64,000 nt of DNA from Xanthomonas codiaei. GTDB lineage: Bacteria > Pseudomonadota > Gammaproteobacteria > Xanthomonadales > Xanthomonadaceae. Within the stretch, counting starts at the first letter, position 1; each line of letters opens with the position of its first letter. Of this stretch, positions 19,782 to 30,636 are shown piece after piece. Made by a program: the position numbers and the translations under genes. Under the pieces are notes generated by a model that saw only the letters and a program-made list of their open reading frames with translations, was not told the origin of the DNA and did no database searches. The stretch is from NCBI RefSeq assembly GCF_002939785.1, contig NZ_MDEC01000007.1, positions 1-64,000 of the forward strand, read 5' to 3'.

Positions 19782-21490
19782 GGCGACTCCACCGTGACGC
19801 GTGCCCCACGCAGGTCGATCACCGTATCGGCCCAGGCCATCACCGCCGCGCTATGGGTGGCCAGCACCACCGCGCGGCCGCGTGCGAACGCGCCCAGCGT
19901 GCGCAGCAGTTCCGCTTCGGTGTCCGGGTCGAGGAAGGCGGTGGGCTCGTCCAGCAGCAACAGCTCCGGCTCGCGCAGCAGCAGCCGCGCCAGCGCGACG
20001 CGACGCGACGCGCCACCGGAGAGCCCGAATCCGCGCTCGCCGATCACCGTGTGCAGGCCCTCCGGCAGGTGCGTGGCAAAGCGCATCACCTGTGCAGCCT
20101 CGGCCACGGCATGCAGCCGCGCGTCGCTGGCCTGCGGGTCGGCCAGGCGCAGGTTGTCGGCAATGCTGCCATGGAACAGATACGGCCGTTGCGTGGCATA
20201 GCCCACCCGCGCGCCGGGGCGCAGCACCACGCTGCCCGCCTGCGGGGTGAGCCAGCCGGCCAGGCCTTCCAGCAGCGTGCTCTTGCCGCTGCCGCTGGCG
20301 CCGATCACCGCCACCCGTTGCCCGGGTTCCAGCACCAGCGAACACCGCTCGACCACCAGCTGCGGCGCGCCGGGAGGACGCAGCGCCAGTTCGCGCGCCT
20401 GCAGCAACGGCATCTGCGCCTGCGCCGCCTCGGCCGCAACGGGCAGCGGCAGTGCGACGGCGATGGCGGCGTTGTCCGCAAATCCGTCCAGCAAGCGCTC
20501 GGCCTCGGCCACCGCGGCCAGCGCATTGGCCCGGTCGTGGTAATGCGCGGCCAGCCGCCGCAGTGGCGCGAAGAATTCCGGCGCCAGCAACAGGCAGAAC
20601 ATGCCGGCGCCCAGCGTGGGCAGACCGTGCAGGTCGAGCATGCCCAGATAGCTCAGGCCGAAGTACAAGGCAATGATCGCCACGCTCACCGAGGCGAAGA
20701 ACTCCAGCACGGTGGACGACAGGAAGGCGATGCGCAGCACTTTCAGCGAGCGCTCGCGCACGCCTTCGGCCGCGGCGGCAATGCCGCTCAGTTCGGCCTG
20801 GCCGCGGCCATACACGCGCAGCAGGCCCAGGCCCTTGAGGCGGTCGGCGAAATGCCCGCCCATGCGGGCCAGCTCGCGCAATTGCTCGCGGCCGGCCGCC
20901 TCGGCGCCCCAGCCCACCAGCATCATGAAGAACGGAATCAGCGGCGCGGTCAGCAGCAGCACCAGGCCCACCACCCAATCGACCGAAAACACCGCGATCA
21001 GGATCAGCGGCGGCACCAGCAGCATTTCGGTGCGCGCCAGCTGATACCCGACGAAATAGCCTTCCAGCGCATCGGTGTGCGCCAGGCTCAGTTCGCCCAG
21101 CTCGCCGCTGCGTTGCCGGCGCAGCCACACCGGCCCGTGCTGCACCAGGCGGCGGGCAATGCGCGCACGCAGCTCCCGTTTGGCGATATCGGCCACCTCG
21201 CCGGTCAACGACTGCGCCCAGGCCGTCAACAGGGCGCGGCCGAGCGCCGCCAGCAGCAGGCCGGCGCCCACCTCGCGCAACTGCAGCAGGGCCAGATGCT
21301 GGACCAGCACCGCCTGCAGCAACCAGGCGATGGCGGCAGCCTGTGCCAGCAGCAAGACGCCCGACACCGCCACCGCCATGCCGGCCAGGCGGCGCGGTCG
21401 CGTGGCCGATGCGGCCAGCGCGTCCAGCCATTGGCCGCGCTGACGGCGCTGGTCGGGCGTTTCGCTGGCGCGTGCGCTGGGCTGACTCAC
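19778..21490 (-). CDS. cydD: Thiol reductant ABC exporter subunit CydD
   Basis: A 570-residue ABC half-transporter pairing with CydC. The membrane domain (about 35-320) is followed by an ATPase with Walker A GASGSGKSTLLEGLAG, LSGGASRRVALARLLL and LLLLDEPTAFLDPD. The GTG at 21490 (VSQPSARASETPDQRRQ) is taken as start: it agrees with family length, while the same frame stays open far upstream only as a by-product of the opposite-strand cydA. Promoter and FNR-type box lie in the 177-bp gap to cydA. Confidence 0.93.
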   Translation of the reverse strand: MSQPSARASETPDQRRQRGQWLDALAASATRPRRLAGMAVAVSGVLLLAQAAAIAWLLQAVLVQHLALLQLREVGAGLLLAALGRALLTAWAQSLTGEVADIAKRELRARIARRLVQHGPVWLRRQRSGELGELSLAHTDALEGYFVGYQLARTEMLLVPPLILIAVFSVDWVVGLVLLLTAPLIPFFMMLVGWGAEAAGREQLRELARMGGHFADRLKGLGLLRVYGRGQAELSGIAAAAEGVRERSLKVLRIAFLSSTVLEFFASVSVAIIALYFGLSYLGMLDLHGLPTLGAGMFCLLLAPEFFAPLRRLAAHYHDRANALAAVAEAERLLDGFADNAAIAVALPLPVAAEAAQAQMPLLQARELALRPPGAPQLVVERCSLVLEPGQRVAVIGASGSGKSTLLEGLAGWLTPQAGSVVLRPGARVGYATQRPYLFHGSIADNLRLADPQASDARLHAVAEAAQVMRFATHLPEGLHTVIGERGFGLSGGASRRVALARLLLREPELLLLDEPTAFLDPDTEAELLRTLGAFARGRAVVLATHSAAVMAWADTVIDLRGARVTVESP

Positions 21491-21583
21491 ATTGCGTTCC
21501 GAAGACTGCTCACTGCGGGCGATTGTAAGTCGCCTCCTTCCCCTGTCGGGACGGACAGTGTGCCGCACCGTGTGCGGGCCGCA

Positions 21584-21597
21584 TTGATCTGGATCAA
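21584..21597. promoter_or_regulatory. Perfect FNR/Anr-type box between cydDC and cydABX
   Basis: TTGATCTGGATCAA is an exact match to the FNR consensus TTGAT-N4-ATCAA. It is centred 77 bases before the cydA ATG and about 100 before the cydD start. At a class II spacing of -41.5 the cydA transcript would begin near 21632, and a weak -10 (GATGAT, about 21620-21625) is present. This suggests oxygen-responsive control by an FNR/CRP-family regulator; the binding protein is inferred. Confidence 0.75.
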
Positions 21598-21667
21598 CGC
21601 GCATGGCGCGGCAAGCGCAGATGATCGGCCCACCTCCTTCATCGACACCCAACCAGGCCCGCCCGCC

Positions 21668-23266
21668 ATGATCGATTCGACCGTTGTTGAACTGTCGCGG
21701 CTGCAGTTCGCAGTCACCGCGATGTACCACTTCATCTTCCCGCCGCTGACCATGGGGTTGTCGTTCCTGCTCGGCATCATGGAAAGCGTCTACGTCATGA
21801 CCGGCAAGCCGATCTGGCGGCGCATGACCATGTTCTGGGGCGTGCTGTTCGGCATCAACTTCGCCATGGGGGTCGGCACCGGCATCGTGATGGAGTTCGA
21901 GTTCGGCATGAACTGGTCGTACTACAGCCATTACGTGGGCGATATCTTCGGCGCGCCGCTGGCGATCGAAGGGCTGATGGCGTTCTTCCTGGAAGCGACC
22001 TTCCTGGGCCTGTTCTTCCTGGGCTGGAACCGCCTGAGCAAGGTGCAGCACCTGGTCGTCACCTGGCTGGTGGCGCTGGGCAGCAATTTCTCCGCGCTGT
22101 GGATCCTGATCGCCAACGGCTGGATGCAGCACCCCACCGGTGCGGTGTTCAACCCGGACACCATGCGCATGGAGGTGGTGGATTTTGTCGCGGTGCTGTT
22201 CAACCCGGTGGCGCAGGCCAAGTTCGTGCACACCGTCAGCGCCGGCTACGTGCTGGGCGCAGTGTTCGTGATGTCGATCAGCGCGTTCTACCTGCTGCGC
22301 GGCAGACACCTGGACATGGCGCGCCGCTCGTTCGCGGTGGCCGCGGCATTCGGCCTGCTGTCGTCGTTGTCGGTGGTGGTGCTGGGCGATGAAAGCAGCT
22401 ACGCGGCCAACGAACACCAGAAGATGAAGCTGGCGGCGATCGAGGCGATGTGGGAAACCGAAGCCGCACCGGCAGATTTCACCGCCTTCGGCATTCCCAA
22501 CCAGCAGACGCATCGCAACGATTACGCGGTCAAGATTCCCTACCTGATGGGCCTGATCGCCACCCGCTCGCTGGATACGCCGATCCCCGGCATCCTGGAA
22601 CTGGTGGAACGCGCCGAGCACCGCATCCGCGGCGGGCAGATCGCCTACGGCGCGCTGCAACGCATGCGTGCCGACAAGGACGATGCCGAGGCGCGCAAGG
22701 TGTTCGATGCGCACTGGCAGGACCTGGGCCACGGCCTGCTGCTCAAGCGTTATCGCGACGATATCGGCAACGCCACGCCCGAGCAGATCGCGCAGGCGGC
22801 CATGGATACCGTGCCGCGCGTGCTGCCGCTGTTCTGGACCTTCCGCATCATGGCTGCCATCGGCCTCTACCTGATCGCCTTTTTCGCCGTCGCATTCTGG
22901 TTCGCCTGCAAGCACAGCTTCCAGGAAAAACGCTGGTTCCTGAGGCTGGCGCTATGGACCTTGCCGCTGCCGTGGATCGCGATCGAATGCGGCTGGTTCG
23001 TGGCCGAATACGGCCGCCAGCCGTGGGCGGTGGAAGGCGTGCTGCCCACCTTCTATGCAGCGTCGGGGCTGGATCTGTACCAGATCGTGCTGACCCTGGT
23101 GGGCTTCACCGCGCTGTACACCACGCTGCTGGTGATCGCGATCAAGTTGTCGTTGAAGACCATCGGCAAGGGGCCGGACGCGTTGTTCCCGTCCAACCCG
23201 GCGCACGACGCACCCGCACCCACCGCACCGCTGAGTACCGGCGCACTCGCCGGCAGCGCCCCGTAA
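21668..23266 (+). CDS. cydA: Cytochrome bd ubiquinol oxidase subunit I
   Basis: A 532-residue membrane subunit that binds quinol and hemes b558, b595 and d. Family marks are [20 protein letters not shown] with the heme-ligand His21, [15 protein letters not shown], the Q loop, and [15 protein letters not shown] near the C-terminus. Bd oxidase is a high-affinity terminal oxidase used at low oxygen. It begins the cydABX operon. Confidence 0.97.
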   Translation: MIDSTVVELSRLQFAVTAMYHFIFPPLTMGLSFLLGIMESVYVMTGKPIWRRMTMFWGVLFGINFAMGVGTGIVMEFEFGMNWSYYSHYVGDIFGAPLAIEGLMAFFLEATFLGLFFLGWNRLSKVQHLVVTWLVALGSNFSALWILIANGWMQHPTGAVFNPDTMRMEVVDFVAVLFNPVAQAKFVHTVSAGYVLGAVFVMSISAFYLLRGRHLDMARRSFAVAAAFGLLSSLSVVVLGDESSYAANEHQKMKLAAIEAMWETEAAPADFTAFGIPNQQTHRNDYAVKIPYLMGLIATRSLDTPIPGILELVERAEHRIRGGQIAYGALQRMRADKDDAEARKVFDAHWQDLGHGLLLKRYRDDIGNATPEQIAQAAMDTVPRVLPLFWTFRIMAAIGLYLIAFFAVAFWFACKHSFQEKRWFLRLALWTLPLPWIAIECGWFVAEYGRQPWAVEGVLPTFYAASGLDLYQIVLTLVGFTALYTTLLVIAIKLSLKTIGKGPDALFPSNPAHDAPAPTAPLSTGALAGSAP

Positions 23267-23282
23267 TCGCAGGAGAGACCTC

Positions 23283-24434
23283 ATGGATTTCGTTTTACTC
23301 GACTACGCCACCTTGCGCGTGATCTGGTGGGTGCTGCTAGGCGTGCTGCTGTCCGGCTATGCGGTGATGGGCGGCTTCGACCTCGGCGTTGGCGCACTGC
23401 TGCCGTTCGTTGCCAGGGACGATGCGCAGCGCCGGCTGGTGATCAATACCGTCGGCCCGGTCTGGGAAGGCAACCAGGTGTGGCTGATCCTGGGCGGCGG
23501 CGCGATCTTCGCCGCATTCCCGCCGCTGTATGCGGCGAGTTTTTCCGGCTTCTACCTGGCGATGTTCGTCCTCCTGTTCGCGTTGATCCTGCGCCCGGTG
23601 GGCTTCAAGTTCCGTGGCAAGCTGGCCGATCGACGCTGGCGCGACAGCTGGGACTGGGCCCTGTTCGTGGGCGGCTTCATTCCCGCGCTGATCATGGGCG
23701 TGGCAGTGGGCAACGTGCTGCTGGGGGTGCCGTTCCATTTCGACGACAGCATGCGCACGTTCTACACCGGCAATCTATTCGGGCTGTTGAGGCCATTCGC
23801 ACTGCTGGCCGGCCTGCTCAGCGTGGCGATGTTGCTGGCCCACGGCGCGGCGATGCTGGTGCTCAAGACCGATGGACCGGTGGCCGACCGGGCCGCGCGC
23901 CTGGGCAGCAGCGCGGCAGTGTGTGCGGCGCTGTTGTTCGCCGCGGGAGGTGCCTGGGTGGCGCTTGGCTTGCCCGGTTATGCGGTGACCTCGGTGCTGG
24001 CAACCGATGCGCAGACCAATCCGCTGGCCAAGACCGCCGCAGTCACCGCTGCCGGTGGCTGGCTGCACAACTACAGCAGCATGCCGGCGACATTGCTGGC
24101 GCCGCTGCTGGGCCTGCTCGGTCTGGCGATGAGCGCACTGTTGTTGCGCGCACGCCGCGGCGGCCTGGCATTCATCGCCTCCGGCAGCGCCATCGTCGGC
24201 GTCGTGTTCACCGTGGGCTTTGCGCTGTTTCCGTTCCTGCTGCCCTCCTCCAGCGTGCCCAGCGCGAGCCTGACGCTGTGGGATGCCTCCAGCAGCCGGC
24301 TCACGCTGTGGATCATGCTGCTGGCCACCAGCGTGTTCATGCCGATCATCCTGGCCTATACCGCCTGGGTGTACCGCGTGCTGCGCGGCAAGGTCACTGC
24401 CGACGCAGTATCTGCCAATCCCAACGCGTACTGA
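23283..24434 (+). CDS. cydB: Cytochrome bd ubiquinol oxidase subunit II
   Basis: A 383-residue subunit with about eight to nine helices. Conserved [39 protein letters not shown] and [16 protein letters not shown] identify CydB. A strong AGGAGA ribosome site precedes the ATG, 16 bases after cydA. Confidence 0.97.
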   Translation: MDFVLLDYATLRVIWWVLLGVLLSGYAVMGGFDLGVGALLPFVARDDAQRRLVINTVGPVWEGNQVWLILGGGAIFAAFPPLYAASFSGFYLAMFVLLFALILRPVGFKFRGKLADRRWRDSWDWALFVGGFIPALIMGVAVGNVLLGVPFHFDDSMRTFYTGNLFGLLRPFALLAGLLSVAMLLAHGAAMLVLKTDGPVADRAARLGSSAAVCAALLFAAGGAWVALGLPGYAVTSVLATDAQTNPLAKTAAVTAAGGWLHNYSSMPATLLAPLLGLLGLAMSALLLRARRGGLAFIASGSAIVGVVFTVGFALFPFLLPSSSVPSASLTLWDASSSRLTLWIMLLATSVFMPIILAYTAWVYRVLRGKVTADAVSANPNAY

Positions 24435-24513
24435 GTCGCACTGCTGCGGCACTGCGCGTGCATTGCCGCGGCGGCTCGCCATCCCGCTTTCATCGACTTC
24501 AAGGAGCACACCG

Positions 24514-24624
24514 ATGTGGTATTTCGCCTGGATTCTCGGCACCGGCCTGGCTGCACTGGCCGCCGTGCTCAACGGCATGTGGTTCGAGGCACGCGAGCCG
24601 GAGCGCAGCCAACCGCCGCTTTGA
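24514..24624 (+). CDS. cydX: Cytochrome bd oxidase small subunit CydX
   Basis: A 36-residue single-helix protein, MWYFAWILGTGLAALAAVLN, then GMWFEAREPE. The MWYF(A/S)W(I/L)LG opening and the (W/M)xE motif after the helix are diagnostic for CydX, which stabilises the CydAB hemes. AAGGAG lies at 24501-24506, well placed for the ATG. Confidence 0.95.
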   Translation: MWYFAWILGTGLAALAAVLNGMWFEAREPERSQPPL

Positions 24625-24685
24625 AAAATAGTTGCAGCAGATGCTTGTCGATTCCGCATTCCCTGTGTAACATACGCGGCTCCTT

Positions 24686-24762
<77 letters not shown>

Positions 24763-24770
24763 GTTTCAAG

Positions 24771-24801
24771 ACACAAAACCGGCCTCGTGCCGGTTTTGTG
24801 T
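24771..24801 (+). terminator. Rho-independent terminator after tRNA-Pro
   Basis: ACACAAAACCGGC at 24771-24783 pairs perfectly with GCCGGTTTTGTGT at 24789-24801 around CTCGT, followed by TTTC. A 13-bp stem directly after the tRNA. Confidence 0.9.
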
Positions 24802-24846
24802 TTTCAGGCGCCGCTGCACGGATGTGTACGGTGCGGATGGTCTTTC

Positions 24847-26112
24847 ATGTCTGTTGTCACTGCCACCGCCTCCCCGTCCGCCCAGTTGCGTGGTCGCGGC
24901 CTGGTGCTGGCTGCCATTCTGCTTTCGGCATTCAACCTGCGCACCGCGGTGACCTCGCTGACGCCGCTGCTGGAACGCATCGCCGACGAGTACGCCTTCG
25001 GTGCGCCGACCATGGGCGCGCTGGGCATGTTGCCCACTGCTGCATTCGCAGTGACCGGCGTCGCCACGCCTGCAGTACTGCGCCGCCTCGGACTGTTGCG
25101 TACCGCGCTGCTGTCGATGGCCTTGGCCACGCTCGGGCTGGTGCTGCGCCCGTTGCTGCCGGGCACCGGTGGGCTGCTGTCAGGCTCGCTGGTGGCGCTG
25201 GCCGGCATGGGCATGGGCAATGTGGTGCTGCCGCCGCTGGTGAAGCGCTATTTCGGCGAACGCGTGGGCCGGGTCAGCACGCTGTACATCACCGTGTTGC
25301 AGGTGGGCACCTTGCTGCCGGCCTTGCTGGCGGTGCCGGTGGCCGATGCATTGGGCTGGCGCAGTTCGATGGTGGTGTGGGTGCTGCCGGCATTGCTGGC
25401 GCTGGCCGCCTGGGCGCTGGTGCACACCCATTCGGGACGTCTGCGTGCCACCGGCCCGGCGCCGGTCACCCCGACCCCCGAAGCCGAAGGACGGGTCGCG
25501 CGCACCGCGCTGGGCTGGAGCATGGCGGTGACCTTTGGCATGACCTCGCTGGTGACCTATTCGATGTTCACCTGGCTACCCACGCTGCTGCGCGAAGCCG
25601 GTGCCTCGCCCGCCTTCGGCGGCACCATGGTTGCGCTGTTTTCGGCATTGGGCATGGTCGGCGCGTTGACCATGCCGGCACTGGCGGTGCGCATGCGCAA
25701 CCCGTTCCCGATCGTGCTGGCGTGTGCGGCCTGCCATCTGCTCGCGTTCGCGGGCCTGTGGTGGGCCCCACTGGCGGCGCCGGTGCTGTGGGTCACCCTG
25801 CTCGGCCTGGGGCCCAGCACCTTCCCGCTGGCACTGGTGCTGGTGAACCAGCGCAGCCGCACCGCCGCCGGCTCGGCTGCGCTGTCCGGGTTCTCGCAGG
25901 GCATGGGCTATGCGATGAGCTGCCTGGGGCCGTTCCTGTTCGGCTGGCTGCATGCGCATCGCGGCGGCTGGACCGCGCCGTTCGTGTTCCTGGTGATCTG
26001 CATCCTGCTGCAGCTGGTGGCCGCGTGGGTGGTGTGCCGCCCGCAGCTGCTGGAAGACAGCTGGGCGCCGCCGGTACGCGGCGCCCGTGCGGTCAGCGCA
26101 CCGGCAGAGTGA
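24847..26112 (+). CDS. MFS transporter, CynX/NimT-like
   Basis: A 421-residue major facilitator with 12 predicted helices. The first helix segment LVLAAILLSAFNLRTAVTSL and PLLERIADEYAFGAPTMGAL are typical of the cyanate/nitroimidazole transporter group (CynX, NimT/YeaN). The substrate cannot be told. The start ATG 24847 lies shortly after the tRNA terminator. Its 3' end overlaps the convergent hydrolase gene by 20 bases. Confidence 0.85.
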   Translation: MSVVTATASPSAQLRGRGLVLAAILLSAFNLRTAVTSLTPLLERIADEYAFGAPTMGALGMLPTAAFAVTGVATPAVLRRLGLLRTALLSMALATLGLVLRPLLPGTGGLLSGSLVALAGMGMGNVVLPPLVKRYFGERVGRVSTLYITVLQVGTLLPALLAVPVADALGWRSSMVVWVLPALLALAAWALVHTHSGRLRATGPAPVTPTPEAEGRVARTALGWSMAVTFGMTSLVTYSMFTWLPTLLREAGASPAFGGTMVALFSALGMVGALTMPALAVRMRNPFPIVLACAACHLLAFAGLWWAPLAAPVLWVTLLGLGPSTFPLALVLVNQRSRTAAGSAALSGFSQGMGYAMSCLGPFLFGWLHAHRGGWTAPFVFLVICILLQLVAAWVVCRPQLLEDSWAPPVRGARAVSAPAE

Positions 26113-28006
26113 TGTAGCTGGGCTGCTCGGGCGTCACGTAGACCCGCTGGGTGGCCTTTTGGTAGTCGCCCGGCTTGGCGAAGAACATGTTCGGCACGTA
26201 GGTCTGCGGGTTGCGGTCGTAGAGCGGAAACAGGCTGGACTGCACCTGCACCATCACCCGGTGACCGGGCTGGAAGGTATGGTTGGCGGTGGGCAGGCCG
26301 AACTCGAATGCCAGCGGTTGATTGGGCGCCAGCGGTTTGGGCGTGCTGAAACTCTCGCGATACCGCCCGCGGAAGATCGCCAGCGACACCGGCAGTTCAT
26401 AGCCGCCCATCTTCGGATCCGACGCCATCTCGTCGGGATAGACATCGATCAACTTCACCACCCAGTCGCTGTCGCTGCCGCTGGTGGAGGCCTGCAGATG
26501 CACCTGCGGCGCGCCGGCGATCTGCAGCGGCGCGGTCAGCGGCTCGGTGACGAAGGTCAGCACATCCGGGCGCCCGTCCACGAAGCGCTGGTCGTGCACC
26601 AGCCAGGTGGTCCACATGCTGCGGTCGCCGAAATCCACCGGGCGCGGCACGAACGGCACCGGCTTGGCGGGGTCGGACACGTACTCTTCAAACGCGCCCT
26701 GCCCTGCAGCGGGCTTGTCGAAGGACAGCGTACCGCCAGCCTGCAGGTACAGCGGCTTGCTCGCCGACGCACAGCCCTTGGCGCAACTGCGCGGCCAGGA
26801 CTGCAGGCGATCCCAGCGATTCTCGCCGGTGTCGTAGATGAGCACCGGCGGCGTGCTCGCCTTGGGCGCGCCATCGACCAGGTATTGGTCGAAGAACGGG
26901 CGCAAGACATCGCGGCGAAACTGACGCGCGGTGTCGCCATCGAAATTCAAAGCGCCCAAGGAGCTGCCATCGTAGTTCACCTGGCTGTGCCGCCACGGGC
27001 CCATCACCAGATAGTTGAGCGCATTACCTTTGTCGCGCGGCTCCATCGCCGCATAGCTGTGGATCGCGCCCCACATGTCTTCCTGGTCCCACAGCCCCTG
27101 CAGCCACATCGTGGGCACCTCCAGCGGCGTGCGCGCCATCACCTTGTCCAGCGCCTGCTCCTGCCAGAACGCATCGTAGGCGGCGTGTTCGGTGAGCTTG
27201 TGCCACCACGGCAACTGCTCCAGGCCGGCGGCCCTGGCGAAATCGCCGGCCGAGCCGGCACGCAGGAAGTTGCTGTAGTCGTCATGCCCCTGCCGCGCGA
27301 TGCCGGTGCCCTTGCCGCGCTGGGTCAGCTGGCCGGTGAAGTAGTCGAAGTTCACCTGCCGGAACGCACCGTAGTTGAACCAGTCGTCGCCCATCCAGCC
27401 GTCGATCATCGGGCTTTCCGGCACCGCCACCTTGAGCGCCGGATGCGGGTTGGTCAGTGCCATCACCACGGTGAAGCCCTCGTACGAGGACCCGATCATG
27501 CCGACCTTGCCGTTGGATTCGGCAACGTTCTTGACCAGCCAGTCGATGGTGTCCCAGGCGTCGGTGGCATGGTCCACCTCGCTGGGATTGAGTACGCCGC
27601 GCAACGGCCGGGTCATCACGTAATCGCCTTCCGAGCCGTACTTGCCGCGCACATCCTGGATCACCCGGATATAGCCGCCTTCGACGAACACGTCATCGCC
27701 CTGCGCAAGCAGATCCTTCATGTGCGGCGAGGCCATGCGCTCGGTGCGCCCGCTGGCGTTGTAGGGCGTGCGCGTCAGCACCATCGGCGCATGGCGCGCG
27801 CCCTTGGGCAGCACGATCACCGTATGCAGCTTGACCCCATCGCGCATCGGGATCATCACCTCGCGCTTGATGTAGTCGTTGGCGGCGTCGGGCGCCACGA
27901 AGGGCTTGCCGGTGATGTCCGGCGTCATCGCCCCGGTCTGTGCGAAGGCGCTGCCGGTGGCGGCGGCAATGGCGGTGGCCAGCAGGCAGGCGGCAAGACA
28001 GTGCAT
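26093..28006 (-). CDS. Alpha-amino acid ester hydrolase, CocE/NonD family
   Basis: A 637-residue secreted enzyme. Signal peptide MHCLAACLLATAIAAATGSA (to about residue 22) selects ATG 28006. The serine nucleophile is S174 in IGSSYEGF, the acid D307 in LQGLWDQED and the histidine H340 in GPWRHSQV. These positions agree with the triad I recall for the crystallised X. citri enzyme. An alpha/beta-hydrolase domain with a cap is followed by a C-terminal jelly-roll. Such enzymes hydrolyse, and transfer, alpha-amino acyl groups from esters and beta-lactam amides; the natural substrate is unknown. The enzyme is probably periplasmic. Confidence 0.93.
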   Translation of the reverse strand: MHCLAACLLATAIAAATGSAFAQTGAMTPDITGKPFVAPDAANDYIKREVMIPMRDGVKLHTVIVLPKGARHAPMVLTRTPYNASGRTERMASPHMKDLLAQGDDVFVEGGYIRVIQDVRGKYGSEGDYVMTRPLRGVLNPSEVDHATDAWDTIDWLVKNVAESNGKVGMIGSSYEGFTVVMALTNPHPALKVAVPESPMIDGWMGDDWFNYGAFRQVNFDYFTGQLTQRGKGTGIARQGHDDYSNFLRAGSAGDFARAAGLEQLPWWHKLTEHAAYDAFWQEQALDKVMARTPLEVPTMWLQGLWDQEDMWGAIHSYAAMEPRDKGNALNYLVMGPWRHSQVNYDGSSLGALNFDGDTARQFRRDVLRPFFDQYLVDGAPKASTPPVLIYDTGENRWDRLQSWPRSCAKGCASASKPLYLQAGGTLSFDKPAAGQGAFEEYVSDPAKPVPFVPRPVDFGDRSMWTTWLVHDQRFVDGRPDVLTFVTEPLTAPLQIAGAPQVHLQASTSGSDSDWVVKLIDVYPDEMASDPKMGGYELPVSLAIFRGRYRESFSTPKPLAPNQPLAFEFGLPTANHTFQPGHRVMVQVQSSLFPLYDRNPQTYVPNMFFAKPGDYQKATQRVYVTPEQPSYITLPVR

Positions 28007-28303
28007 CGACGACTCCGGACAGGGCGGGGGCAATCCCCGACTGTAGGCAGGGCCTGGGCTGCCCGGGGAGTGTCAAAGGTCGTGGTTGGCGGGATGGGAA
28101 CACGCGGGCCGACCACAAGGCGCGGCCCCGGCATCTGAACCAACGGAGTCCAGGTATCGCTCAGCTAGCAGCCGCGTAGGCCTGGCGAGAACAATGGCCA
28201 GCGCATCGCTGCCGCCAAGTCGCACGCGATCAAACCCAACAATCAGCAGCGAATATTCCATTGCTCACGCATTGCGTGCTGGAGGCGATGCTGATGTGCA
28301 CGA
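28007..28303. other. Intergenic region upstream of the effector-like gene
   Basis: Between the divergent hydrolase gene and the PIP box no gene is supported. The base composition becomes visibly richer in A/T toward the right, continuing into the effector-like gene, which may mark the left edge of acquired DNA. No inverted or direct repeats bounding it were seen. Confidence 0.5.
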
Positions 28304-28365
28304 TTCGCACGCAAGTCGATCGCTTCGCGCTTCCATTTTTCGAAAGGGATGTTCCTGCACATGAT
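28304..28365 (+). promoter_or_regulatory. Perfect PIP box with -10 element (HrpX target)
   Basis: TTCGC at 28304-28308 and TTCGC at 28324-28328 are separated by exactly 15 bases, the plant-inducible promoter consensus bound by HrpX. A YANNNT -10 element, CATGAT at 28360-28365, begins 31 bases after the box, within the 30-32 spacing known for functional PIP promoters. Transcription would start near 28372, about 25 bases before the ATG at 28397. Confidence 0.85.
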
Positions 28366-28396
28366 GGAGCGGCCTTCAACAATCAGGTGCTTATCC

Positions 28397-29161
28397 ATGG
28401 GTATTTGCGGTTCCGCCGATCGCGTCCAGTCGGGAAGATTCACATATACCGAAAGTGTTCCGGCCCAGCAGCCGCCAGCGGGCAACACTTCGCAGCATGT
28501 CAACAGTCCCGACCACACAAGTGGCGTGCTGGCAGGACTGAGCAGCGCGAGCCATCGCAGGAGTGCGAGCAGATCGTCTTCACGACAGCTCTCGCCGAGC
28601 CTCAGGGCTGTCAGCGAGGTCGTACAGTCCGTCAGGGCCGAGTACTACAAAGCGCCCCGCTTGAAATCGAGCAACAAAAAGAGAAACGCTGGCTTTGAGG
28701 AGGCCATTCGAATCCACAATGCGACTGCAGAGATCGCCCGGATGCGACAGCAGGTGGATAACCTGGAAGAGGACGTGGTGTCGGCGGCCATGGATGGGAA
28801 CGCGCACAACTGCGGTGAGCTGGCGACCCTGGCCGTCCACTATTTGCAACAAGATCACAATCAGATTGCACGCCTAGCCTTTTTCAATGGAACAGCGCAC
28901 ACCGCCGCGATTGTCGGCCCAGTGTCTGGCGCAGGCAGCTTGCCTTCGGACATGACAGATTGGGACGCGGACATCTATGTGTGCGACCCCTGGTGCAATA
29001 TCGCCTGCAGGGCAAACGACTATCCCGCCGAATTCAAAAAAAAGATGGAAAACTGGGATAAGGCTGGAAAACAGGTGTGGCTATCAGGACGTGGCTTTGT
29101 TTCCCCATTGAGCGACGAATGGATGAGCACGGTGCTTGGGGGAGAAAAGAGGGCCACGTGA
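28397..29161 (+). CDS. Candidate type III effector, myristoylated papain-like protein
   Basis: A 254-residue protein I do not recognise by name. The ATG at 28397 has AGGTG seven bases upstream and sits just downstream of a PIP promoter. The N-terminus MGICGSADRV fits the MGxxxS myristoylation rule (G2, S6) with Cys4 able to be palmitoylated, as in plasma-membrane effectors such as XopJ and XopE. Residues 10-70 are rich in Ser, Gln, Pro and His, typical of type III secretion signals. The C-terminal part has candidate catalytic residues C139 (AHNCGELATLAVHYL), H168 (GTAHTAAIVG) and D197 (YVCDPWCNIAC), in papain/transglutaminase order. The HopX/XopE family uses such a centre but is longer. A/T content is higher than in its neighbours. 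Confidence 0.75.
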   Translation: MGICGSADRVQSGRFTYTESVPAQQPPAGNTSQHVNSPDHTSGVLAGLSSASHRRSASRSSSRQLSPSLRAVSEVVQSVRAEYYKAPRLKSSNKKRNAGFEEAIRIHNATAEIARMRQQVDNLEEDVVSAAMDGNAHNCGELATLAVHYLQQDHNQIARLAFFNGTAHTAAIVGPVSGAGSLPSDMTDWDADIYVCDPWCNIACRANDYPAEFKKKMENWDKAGKQVWLSGRGFVSPLSDEWMSTVLGGEKRAT

Positions 29162-29231
29162 TCGAGTCGACGGCGGCCAGTGGCGCTGCAATGCACAGCG
29201 GCACAGGACTGAGCCGGCAACGCATACCACT

Positions 29232-30476
<1,245 letters not shown>

Positions 30477-30636
30477 TGGGGGGCCGGGATTGGGGAGTCG
30501 GGAGTGGGGATTGGCAAAAGCGGACAACACCGCCCTATCACCATAACGGAATCATTGGCTGGGACACGGAGACAATGTTCGAGAAACGCGGCGCGCATGC
30601 GTTTGCAAATCCCCAATCCCCAATCCCCAATCCCGG
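30477..30636. repeat. Heptad repeat hairpin between proB and proA
   Basis: GGGATTG/GGGAGTC heptads at about 30485-30515 and complementary AATCCCC heptads at about 30605-30636 flank a spacer of about 90 bases. The right block ends at the proB stop codon. As elsewhere, the two orientations could form a hairpin in the intercistronic RNA. Confidence 0.8.

Noticed and set aside
21491-22915. Open extension of the cydD frame by 475 codons
   Set aside because: It lies opposite cydA and the shared promoter, has no family similarity, and GTG 21490 gives the normal CydD length.
26087-28138. A 683-codon frame on the plus strand
   Set aside because: It is antisense to the ester hydrolase gene, whose motifs and signal peptide are certain; high GC keeps such frames open.
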